Positions 39,636-47,683 of a DNA stretch of 64,000 bases are shown piece after piece. The position numbers and the translations under genes were made by a program. This DNA comes from Oscillospiraceae bacterium (lineage in GTDB: Bacteria; Bacillota; Clostridia; Oscillospirales; Oscillospiraceae), in contig JAILNC010000129.1 in NCBI GenBank assembly GCA_024691985.1, positions 1 through 64,000 of the forward strand, given 5' to 3'. Below the pieces are notes generated by a model. It worked only from the letters and a program-made list of their open reading frames with translations. It was not told the DNA's origin and ran no database searches. The first letter of the stretch is position 1; every line of letters starts with the position of its first letter.

Positions 39636-40769
39636 GTGGATTTGAGAAAAGACAAAAAGAAGGATATGCTCTGTACCGCAGTCGCGCTGGCTGCCATGTT
39701 CATCGTGCTGCTGGTCATGGAGCTGACCATGAAGAGCACCTCTATCCTGTTTACCGTCATGAAGAAGGGCGTCATCTACGCCCTCGTCGCGGTATCCATG
39801 AACCTGCTCAACGGCTTTACGGGCCTGTTCTCTCTCGGCCAGGCGGGCTTCATGCTCATCGGCGCCTATACCTATTCCATCCTCTCCATGCCGGTCTCCG
39901 TGAAAATGGGGGAATCGGTGTACAAATACTATGACTGCGCCATCGGCATCGAGCTCGGGATCTTCCCGTCTCTGATCCTCGCCGGTGTGATCGCCGCGGT
40001 CTTCGCCGCGCTGATCGGCCTGCCGGTCCTGCGTCTCAAGAGCGACTATCTCGCGATCGCGACGCTCGGCTTCGCGGAGATCCTGCGCGCCCTCTTCCAG
40101 TGGGACGCCATGGGCCCGGTCACGAACGGCGCGAACGTCCTGCGCCAGTACAAGGACCTGACAAAGGTGAAGATCCCCTTCACCAATATCCAGTTCCCGC
40201 CGACGCTGTTCTGCTTCCTGGTATCGGGCATCTGCATCGCGATCATCGTGCTGCTGATCAACTCCTCCTACGGCCGCGCCTTCAAAGCCATCCGCGACGA
40301 TGAGATCGCGGCGGAGGCCATGGGCATCAACCTCTTCAAGCACAAGGAGATGAGCTTTGTCATCAGCTCCTTCTTCGCGGGCATCTCCGGCGCCATGCTG
40401 GCCATGTTCCAGTACACGGTGCAGGCCGCGCAGTTCAAGACGGCCATGACCTACGAGATCCTGCTGATCGTCGTCATCGGCGGCATCGGCTCGGTCACGG
40501 GCTCGTGCATCGCGTCCTTCCTGTTCATCGCCTGCAACGAGTGGTGGCTGCGCTTCTTGGACGAGTCCTCAAACAACATTCTCGGGCTGAACATCCTGCG
40601 CTCGGGCTTTCGCAAGGTCGTGTTCTCGATCATCATCATGATCATCGTCCTCTTCTTCTCGAAGGGCATCATGGGCGATCGCGAATTCTCATGGGCCAGG
40701 ATACGGGCTTTCTTTGCCCGCTTCAAGAAGAAAGCGGCCGCTTCCGAAGGAGGTGAGCCGAATGTCTGA
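39636..40769 (+). CDS. Branched-chain amino acid ABC permease (LivM-like), GTG start inferred
   Basis: ALVAVSMNLLNGFTGLFSLGQAGFM. Confidence 0.94.
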   Translation: MDLRKDKKKDMLCTAVALAAMFIVLLVMELTMKSTSILFTVMKKGVIYALVAVSMNLLNGFTGLFSLGQAGFMLIGAYTYSILSMPVSVKMGESVYKYYDCAIGIELGIFPSLILAGVIAAVFAALIGLPVLRLKSDYLAIATLGFAEILRALFQWDAMGPVTNGANVLRQYKDLTKVKIPFTNIQFPPTLFCFLVSGICIAIIVLLINSSYGRAFKAIRDDEIAAEAMGINLFKHKEMSFVISSFFAGISGAMLAMFQYTVQAAQFKTAMTYEILLIVVIGGIGSVTGSCIASFLFIACNEWWLRFLDESSNNILGLNILRSGFRKVVFSIIIMIIVLFFSKGIMGDREFSWARIRAFFARFKKKAAASEGGEPNV

Positions 40770-41610
40770 TTCCGTGCTGCGCATGGAGGACGTGACGATG
40801 CAGTTCGGCGGCGTCGTCGCGGTCAACAATCTCTCGCTCGAGGTCAACCGCGGCGAGATCGTCGCGCTCATCGGCCCCAACGGCGCGGGCAAGACCACGG
40901 CCTTCAACTGCATCACCGGCGTGTATGAGCCGACGAACGGGCAGGTCTTTTACGAAGACAAGCTGATCGTCGCGAATCATCCCTCGGGCAAGATGAAAAA
41001 AGCCTACCAGGGCATGAATTCCGAAAAGTACATCCACGTCAAGCCCATCGATCCGACGCCGGACCAGATCACGAAGCTCGGCATCGCGAGGACCTTCCAG
41101 AATATCCGTCTCTGGAAAAGTATGACGGTCTTTGAGAACGTGCTCACGGCCAAGCATATGCGCGCCAGGCAGAACGTCTTCTCCGCGACCTTCCGTCTCA
41201 ACGCCGCCGAGGAACACCGCATGCACGAGGAGACCCTGGCTCTGCTGGAGGAGCAGAACCTTCTCCAGTTCAAGGACGACCTTGCGACCTCGCTGCCCTA
41301 CGGCCTCCAGCGCCGTCTGGAGATCGCGCGCGCCCTGGCGACGGAGCCGAAGCTCCTGCTTCTCGACGAGCCGGCGGCGGGCATGAACCCGCAGGAGACC
41401 GAGGATCTCGGACAGTTTATTGTGCAGATCAAGGAGAAGTATGACCTGACGATCTTCATGATCGAACACCACATGGATCTGGTCATGCGCTTCTCGGACC
41501 GCATCTACGTGATCGATTTCGGCAAGCTGATCGCGAAGGGCACGCCTGCCGAGATCCAGGCCAATCCGAAGGTCATCGAAGCATATCTGGGGGTGGCGGA
41601 CGATGAGTGA
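40762..41610 (+). CDS. Branched-chain amino acid ABC ATPase (LivG-like)
   Basis: GPNGAGKTT; ARTFQNIRLW. Confidence 0.95.
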   Translation: MSDSVLRMEDVTMQFGGVVAVNNLSLEVNRGEIVALIGPNGAGKTTAFNCITGVYEPTNGQVFYEDKLIVANHPSGKMKKAYQGMNSEKYIHVKPIDPTPDQITKLGIARTFQNIRLWKSMTVFENVLTAKHMRARQNVFSATFRLNAAEEHRMHEETLALLEEQNLLQFKDDLATSLPYGLQRRLEIARALATEPKLLLLDEPAAGMNPQETEDLGQFIVQIKEKYDLTIFMIEHHMDLVMRFSDRIYVIDFGKLIAKGTPAEIQANPKVIEAYLGVADDE

Positions 41611-42313
41611 TGTGATCCTCTCCATCAAGGACCTGAAGGTCAACTACGGCGGCATCGAGGCCGTCAAGGGCATCTCCTTCGACGTGGAGGAGGGCAGCAT
41701 CGTGACGCTGATCGGCGCCAACGGCGCGGGCAAGAGCTCGACGCTGCGCACGATCGCGGGGCTTGTCAAGCCTGCGGCGGGCAAGATCGTCTTCCGCGGC
41801 GACGATATCACCAACTGCGACACGAACGTCATCGTGCGCAAGGGCATCACCCTTGTGCCCGAGGGACGGCGCATCTTCCCGGATCTGACCGTTCTGGAAA
41901 ACCTGCGTGTCGGCGCCTATCTCCGCAACGACGATATCTCCGGCGACATCCAGTGGGTCTACGACCTGTTCCCGCGCCTGAAAGAGCGCTCGTGGCAGGC
42001 GGGCGGCACACTCTCCGGCGGCGAGCAGCAGATGCTCGCGGTGGCGCGGGCGCTGATGTGCAAGCCCAAGCTCATCATGATGGACGAGCCCTCGCTGGGC
42101 CTTGCCCCGCTGGTCGTACGCGGCATCTTCGACATCATCCGCGAAATCAACGCCCAGGGCGTGACGGTCCTGCTGATCGAGCAGAACGCCAACATGGCCC
42201 TGAAAGTCGCGGACTACGCCTACGTGCTGGAGACCGGACGCATCGGCCTGTCCGGCACGGGCAAGGAGCTCTTGACCAACGACGACGTCAAAAAGGCATA
42301 TCTCGGAAGCTAA
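41603..42313 (+). CDS. Branched-chain amino acid ABC ATPase (LivF-like)
   Basis: GANGAGKSS; LSGGEQQMLAVARALM. Confidence 0.95.
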   Translation: MSDVILSIKDLKVNYGGIEAVKGISFDVEEGSIVTLIGANGAGKSSTLRTIAGLVKPAAGKIVFRGDDITNCDTNVIVRKGITLVPEGRRIFPDLTVLENLRVGAYLRNDDISGDIQWVYDLFPRLKERSWQAGGTLSGGEQQMLAVARALMCKPKLIMMDEPSLGLAPLVVRGIFDIIREINAQGVTVLLIEQNANMALKVADYAYVLETGRIGLSGTGKELLTNDDVKKAYLGS

Positions 42314-42320
42314 AGATCCA

Positions 42321-42346
42321 AAAGGGAGTCGGAAACGGCTCCCTTT
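42321..42346 (+). terminator. Candidate terminator after liv operon
   Basis: AAAGGGAG-N10-CTCCCTTT. Confidence 0.6.
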
Positions 42347-42350
42347 ACGG

Positions 42351-42379
42351 TTTACTTTCCAAGGCCGCTGTGGTAGAAT
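42351..42379 (+). promoter_or_regulatory. Candidate promoter for prfA
   Basis: TTTACT-N17-TAGAAT. Confidence 0.6.
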
Positions 42380-42411
42380 AACACAGCCTGTACAGGCCTA
42401 CGGAGGAACCT

Positions 42412-43482
42412 ATGTTTGAAAAGCTGAAACTGCTGGACAATAAATACGAGCTGCTCCATGCGCGGCTCGAGGAGCCCGCGACCTACTCCGATCCCGCCGC
42501 CTACGCGAAGCTTGAGCGCGAGGCGCGCGAGCTGCAGCCGCTGATCGAGGCCTATCGCGCCTGGGAAAACGCGGAGCGCACCATGGAGGAGGCGCTCGCC
42601 CTCATGGCGGATGCGGAGATGAAGGAGCTGGCGCAGGAGGAGTTCGCCGCGGCGAAGCAGGAAAAGGAGCGGCTGGAGCAGGAGATCAAGCTCCTCCTGC
42701 TGCCGAAGGACCCGAACGACGGCAAGAACGTCATCATGGAGATCCGCGGCGGCGTCGGCGGGGAAGAGGGGATGCTCTTCGCGGCCGATCTGTTCCGCAT
42801 GTACTCCATGTATGCCGAGTCGAAGGGCTGGAGGATCGAGGTCGCAAACCTCAGTGAGACCGAGCTCGGCGGCATCAAGGAAATCAGCTTCGTCGTCGAG
42901 GGGGAGGGCGCGTATTCCCGCCTGAAATACGAGGCCGGCGGCCACCGCGTCCAGCGCGTCCCGGTCACGGAGTCCGGCGGGCGCATCCACACCTCCGCGG
43001 CGACGGTCGCAGTCCTGCCGGAGATCGAGGAGATCGACTTCCATCTCGACCCCGGCGACCTCAAGATCGACACCTACCGCTCCTCCGGCGCGGGCGGCCA
43101 GCACGTCAACAAGACGGAGAGCGCCATCCGCATCACGCACCTGCCCACGGGCACGGTCGTGGAGTGCCAGGACGAGCGCAGCCAGTACAAGAACAAGGAC
43201 CGCGCCATGCAGATCCTGCGCGCCAAGCTCTACGAGGCCGAGCAGGAGAAGCAGCACGCGGCCGTCGCCAGCGAGCGCCGCAGCCAGATCGGCTCCGGCG
43301 ACCGGAGCGAGCGGATACGTACCTACAACTTCCCGCAGAACCGGGTGACGGACCACCGCCTCACGGGCGAGATCAAGAACTTCAACATCCAAAGCATCAT
43401 CAACGGCGACCTTGACCCGCTGATCGACAGCCTGATCACCGCCGACAGGGCGGCAAAGCTGCAGGCGCAGACGGAGGCGTAA
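42412..43482 (+). CDS. prfA: Peptide chain release factor 1
   Basis: [22 protein letters not shown]. Confidence 0.97.
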   Translation: MFEKLKLLDNKYELLHARLEEPATYSDPAAYAKLEREARELQPLIEAYRAWENAERTMEEALALMADAEMKELAQEEFAAAKQEKERLEQEIKLLLLPKDPNDGKNVIMEIRGGVGGEEGMLFAADLFRMYSMYAESKGWRIEVANLSETELGGIKEISFVVEGEGAYSRLKYEAGGHRVQRVPVTESGGRIHTSAATVAVLPEIEEIDFHLDPGDLKIDTYRSSGAGGQHVNKTESAIRITHLPTGTVVECQDERSQYKNKDRAMQILRAKLYEAEQEKQHAAVASERRSQIGSGDRSERIRTYNFPQNRVTDHRLTGEIKNFNIQSIINGDLDPLIDSLITADRAAKLQAQTEA

Positions 43483-44691
43483 ATGGATACCATCGTTTTG
43501 AAGGAAGACATTTCCCCGGCGTCCGCGATCATCCGCAGCGGCGGCCTTGTCGCCGTCCCGACGGAGACGGTATACGGCCTCGCGGGAAACGGGCTGGACG
43601 CGGACGCGGTATCCGCGATCTACGAGGTAAAGGGCAGGCCCGCCGTCAAGCCGCTCTCGCTCATGGTGCCCGACGCCGCGGCGATGGAGCGCTACGGGGT
43701 AGACGTGCCGGAGCAGGCGAAGCGTTTGGCGGAGCGGTTCTGGCCCGGGCCGCTGACCATTGTGGTCAAGGCGCAGGCTGATATCCCGGCCATCGTCTTG
43801 GCCGGAGGGAGCACCGTCGGGCTGCGCTGCCCGGACCATCCGCTGACCCTGGCGCTTCTGCGCGAATGCGGCCTGCCGCTGGCGGCGCCCTCGGCCAACC
43901 CCTCGGGCGAGGAGAGCCCGAAGGACGCGGCGCAGGTGCTTAACTACTTCGACGGCAAGATCGACTGCGTGATCGACGGCGGCCCCTGCGGGCTCGGACA
44001 GGAATCCACGATCCTCGATATGAGCGCGGCCCCGTATCGCATTCTGCGGCAGGGCGCGCTGCCCGCCGAAGAAATCGCGCAGGCGCTGGCGGATGACATG
44101 CGCGTCATCGGCGTCACGGGCGGCAGCGGCGCGGGGAAGACAACTTGCCTGCTCGCGCTCGAGGAGCTCGGCGCCCTTGTGATCGACTGTGACGAGGTAT
44201 ATCACGGACTGCTGAAAAGCTCCGCCCCCATGCTGGACGAACTCGAACACGCTTTTCCCGCCGCCTTTACGGACGGGGCGCTCGACCGCCGTGCGCTCGG
44301 GCGCATCGTGTTTTCCGACCCGGAAGCCCTGCTTCGCCTCAATGCGGTCACGCACCGCTATGTCCGCGAGGCTGTGGAGGAGCTGCTGCGGGAGGGGGCC
44401 ATGCGCGGTTATACCCTCGCCGCCGTCGACGCGGCCGAGCTGATCGCGGGCGGCCTCGGAGAGCGCTGCACCGCCACCGTCGCGGTAGTGGCCGACGAGG
44501 AGCGCCGCATCGAGCGTATCACGGCGCGCGACGGGATCAGCCGCGACGCCGCCGAAAAGCGTATCCGTGCGCAGAAGCCCGACTCCTACTATCGGACCAA
44601 CTGCGACTATACCCTTGAAAACAACGCCGACCAGGCATGCTTCCTGGAAGACTGCCGTCGGCTGATGAAGGAGATCCTGCACCATGGATGA
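43483..44691 (+). CDS. Fused threonylcarbamoyl-AMP synthase (TsaC/YwlC-like) - dephospho-CoA kinase-like protein
   Basis: VPTETVYGLAGN...KGRPAVKPLS (Sua5/YrdC) then VIGVTGGSGAGKTTCLLALEELGALVIDCDEVYH (CoaE-like). Confidence 0.88.
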   Translation: MDTIVLKEDISPASAIIRSGGLVAVPTETVYGLAGNGLDADAVSAIYEVKGRPAVKPLSLMVPDAAAMERYGVDVPEQAKRLAERFWPGPLTIVVKAQADIPAIVLAGGSTVGLRCPDHPLTLALLRECGLPLAAPSANPSGEESPKDAAQVLNYFDGKIDCVIDGGPCGLGQESTILDMSAAPYRILRQGALPAEEIAQALADDMRVIGVTGGSGAGKTTCLLALEELGALVIDCDEVYHGLLKSSAPMLDELEHAFPAAFTDGALDRRALGRIVFSDPEALLRLNAVTHRYVREAVEELLREGAMRGYTLAAVDAAELIAGGLGERCTATVAVVADEERRIERITARDGISRDAAEKRIRAQKPDSYYRTNCDYTLENNADQACFLEDCRRLMKEILHHG

Positions 44692-46066
44692 ACTGAAAAA
44701 GAAACTGTTTTACGAACCGAAGAACGGGTATGACCTCGTGGAGACCGCCGAGCATATAGAGGCGGAAAACTACTGCCGCGGCTATATGGCCTTCCTCAAT
44801 GAGGCGCGCACCGAGCGCGAGGCCGTCAGCTGCGCCGTCGAGCTGGCGCGGGAGCGGGGCTTTGTGGAGTACATCCCCGGCATGGAGCTGCGCCCCGGCA
44901 TGAAGCTCTACAGAAGCAACCGCGGCAAGGCGCTGACGCTCGCGGTCATCGGGCGCAACAGCCTGGCCGACGGCGCGGTCATCGCGGGCGCGCATGTGGA
45001 CGCGCCGCGCCTGGACCTCAAGCAGAACCCGCTGTATGAGAGCGAGGAGCTGTGCTTTTTCCGCACGCACTATTACGGCGGGATCAAAAAGTACCAGTGG
45101 GTGACCATCCCGCTGGAGCTGCACGGCGTGATCGTGCTGAAAAGCGGGGAGCGCCTTGACGTCGTCATCGGCCGCGACAGCGGCGAGCCGCGCTTCGTCA
45201 TCACCGATCTACTGCCCCATCTGGCGCAGGATCAGATGAAGAAGACCATGGCCGAGGGCATCACCGGCGAGGGGCTGCATCTCCTGATCGGCTCCGTGCC
45301 CTATGCGGGCGAGGGCAAAGACCGCGTCCGGCTCGCGGTGCTGAGCATCCTGAACGATATGTACGGGATAAGCGAGGAGGATTTTCTGTCCGCCGAGCTT
45401 GTCGCCGTCCCCGCCTTCGACGTCTGCGAGGTCGGGCTGGACCGCTCGATGATCGGCGGATACGGGCAGGACGACCGGGTCTGCGCCTATGCCGAGCTCA
45501 AAGCCCTGTTCGATACGGAGGACCCGGTCCGCACCTGCGTCTGCCTGCTGTGCGACAAGGAGGAGACCGGCTCGGACGGAGTCAGCGGCATGCAGAGCCG
45601 CGCCTTCGACGCCTTCATGGAGGACCTCTGCGCCTCGCAGGGGGTGGAGCTGAGGCGCTGCTATGAAAAGAGCTTCTGCCTGTCGGCGGACGTGGTCGCC
45701 GCCGTGGACCCGCTGTATCCCGAGGTCTCGGAAAAGAGCAACAACGCGCGATTGAACTACGGCGTGGCCGTCAGCAAGTTCTCCGGCGCCCGCGGCAAAG
45801 CGGGCACCAGCGACGCCTCGGCGGAGGTCGTGGCTTATCTGCGCCGCATCTTCGCGCGCAGCGGCGTCGTCTTCCAGCTGTGCGAGATGGGCAAGGTCGA
45901 CCAGGGCGGCGGCGGCACGATCGCCAAGTACATGGCCAACCGCAATATCGACACCATCGACGCGGGCGTACCGGTCCTGAGCATGCACGCGCCTTTCGAG
46001 GTCGTGGCCAAGCTCGACTGCTACATGACCTACAAGGCCGTGCTCGCGGCCTACGGCGACGACTGA
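44684..46066 (+). CDS. M18 family aminopeptidase
   Basis: GAHVDAPRLDLKQNPLYE; DKEETGSDGVSGMQS. Confidence 0.93.
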   Translation: MDELKKKLFYEPKNGYDLVETAEHIEAENYCRGYMAFLNEARTEREAVSCAVELARERGFVEYIPGMELRPGMKLYRSNRGKALTLAVIGRNSLADGAVIAGAHVDAPRLDLKQNPLYESEELCFFRTHYYGGIKKYQWVTIPLELHGVIVLKSGERLDVVIGRDSGEPRFVITDLLPHLAQDQMKKTMAEGITGEGLHLLIGSVPYAGEGKDRVRLAVLSILNDMYGISEEDFLSAELVAVPAFDVCEVGLDRSMIGGYGQDDRVCAYAELKALFDTEDPVRTCVCLLCDKEETGSDGVSGMQSRAFDAFMEDLCASQGVELRRCYEKSFCLSADVVAAVDPLYPEVSEKSNNARLNYGVAVSKFSGARGKAGTSDASAEVVAYLRRIFARSGVVFQLCEMGKVDQGGGGTIAKYMANRNIDTIDAGVPVLSMHAPFEVVAKLDCYMTYKAVLAAYGDD

Positions 46067-46084
46067 ATCCCGCGGTTATTTGCG

Positions 46085-46115
46085 CACCCCTCTGCTTACA
46101 ATAGGCAGGGGGGTG
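46085..46115 (+). terminator. Hairpin overlapping the SD of the next gene
   Basis: CACCCCTCTGC-ttacaatag-GCAGGGGGGTG then TTTAT. Confidence 0.6.
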
Positions 46116-46120
46116 TTTAT

Positions 46121-46744
46121 ATGGATGAAGTCAGAGAACTGGGGCAGAGCGCAAAAGGCTGCATCCACTGTCTGAACATCATCGGGCAGATCGAGGGCCA
46201 TCAGCTTCTGCAGGAGGATATGAAGAGCACGAAGTACGAGCATGTCCTGCCGACCATCGCGGCGATCGAGGAGTCGCCGGAGATCGGCGGCCTGCTCGTT
46301 CTGCTGAACACGGCGGGCGGCGATGTGGAGGCGGGCCTTGCGATCGCGGAGCTGATCGCGGGCATGCGCAAGCCGACCGTGTCGCTCGTGCTCGGCGGCG
46401 GGCACAGCATCGGGGTCCCGCTCGCGGTCGCGGCAAAGCGCAGTCTAATCGCGGCCTCGGCCTCCATGACCATCCATCCCGTGCGCGTCAGCGGCGTCGT
46501 CATTGGCGCGCCGCAGACCTACGACTACCTGTCCCGCATGCAGGCGCGCGTCACGGATTTTGTGACCGCCCACTCCGCCATCAGCGCGGAGCGTTACCGA
46601 AGTCTGATGAACAATACCGAGCAGCTCGCCAACGACGTCGGCACGATCCTGTCCGGTGCGGAGGCGGTGCGGGAAGGCCTGATCGACGCGATCGGGACGC
46701 TCTCGGACGCGCTGGAATTCCTGCATCACGAAATCGGAGACTGA
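46121..46744 (+). CDS. ClpP-like serine protease (TepA-like)
   Basis: LLVLLNTAGGDVEAGLAIAELI; GGGHSIGVPLAVAAK. Confidence 0.85.
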   Translation: MDEVRELGQSAKGCIHCLNIIGQIEGHQLLQEDMKSTKYEHVLPTIAAIEESPEIGGLLVLLNTAGGDVEAGLAIAELIAGMRKPTVSLVLGGGHSIGVPLAVAAKRSLIAASASMTIHPVRVSGVVIGAPQTYDYLSRMQARVTDFVTAHSAISAERYRSLMNNTEQLANDVGTILSGAEAVREGLIDAIGTLSDALEFLHHEIGD

Positions 46745-46756
46745 ACGCTTCAATCT

Positions 46757-46785
46757 CTTGTTTTTGTTTGCATAATATGGTATAC
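46757..46785 (+). promoter_or_regulatory. Candidate promoter for uppP
   Basis: TTGTTT-N17-TATACT. Confidence 0.65.
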
Positions 46786-46817
46786 TGTTTTTACGTTTGC
46801 CGCGGGGGTATGGAGCA

Positions 46818-47651
46818 ATGACGCTGTGGAACGCCGTGCTTCTCGGCCTGGTGCAGGGGATCGCGGAGATTTTGCCGATCTCGGGCTCGGGCCATCTTTC
46901 CATTATCAATAATCTATTCAAGCTGTCCGACGTTTCCGAGGGGCACATGCTTTTCGGTGCCCTTCTTCGCCTTGCGACGCTGATCTCCGTGGTCATCGTA
47001 TACTGGCCGGAGCTTTGCGCCATGGCGTACGAGCTGCTCTCCTTTGCCAATCTCGGTCCCTATGCGGGGCAGGAGCGTCAGCACTATGTCGCGGCGCGGG
47101 TCTTCTTCATGCTCGTGATGGGCTCCATCCCGCTGTTTTTCCTGCTCCCGGTACATGAGAGGATCGACGCCCTTTCCTCGCGCAATATCCTCGTCGGCGT
47201 GATGCTGATCCTGACGGGCTGTCTGCTCGCCGTCTCGGACAGGATGACGCCAGGCAAGAAAACGGCGGGCACCATGACGGTGACGGACGCGCTGCTCATC
47301 GGGCTGTGTCAGGCCGTCTCCGCTATCCCCGGACTCTCCCGCACGGCGGTGTCCGTCACCGCGGGCGTCGCAACCGGGCTGAAGCCGAGCTATGCGGTCC
47401 ATTTTTCGCTTTTGCTCAGCATCCCGGCGGTCTTCGGCTCCTGCGTCCTCTCCTTCGGACAGGCTTTTGAACAGGGGATCGACTGGCACAGCGTCCCCGC
47501 CTATCTGATCGGCATGGCGGTCGCGATCCTGAGCAGCATCTTCTCCATCCGCATCCTGCGCATGATCGGCAAGCGCGGCAAGTTCGGCGGCTTCTCCTAC
47601 TACTGTTGGGTCGTGGGCGTGCTGTCCATCATCCTGTATCTGATTTTCTGA
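46818..47651 (+). CDS. uppP: Undecaprenyl-diphosphate phosphatase
   Basis: LGLVQGIAEILPISGSGHLSI; AIPGLSRTAVSVTAG. Confidence 0.94.
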   Translation: MTLWNAVLLGLVQGIAEILPISGSGHLSIINNLFKLSDVSEGHMLFGALLRLATLISVVIVYWPELCAMAYELLSFANLGPYAGQERQHYVAARVFFMLVMGSIPLFFLLPVHERIDALSSRNILVGVMLILTGCLLAVSDRMTPGKKTAGTMTVTDALLIGLCQAVSAIPGLSRTAVSVTAGVATGLKPSYAVHFSLLLSIPAVFGSCVLSFGQAFEQGIDWHSVPAYLIGMAVAILSSIFSIRILRMIGKRGKFGGFSYYCWVVGVLSIILYLIF

Positions 47652-47683
47652 TAATAGATCCGCATCGAAAGGATTCTTGTTAC

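Noticed and set aside
42352-44685. 777-aa - strand ORF antisense to prfA and tsaC/coaE
   Set aside because: Same antisense artefact over confident + strand genes.
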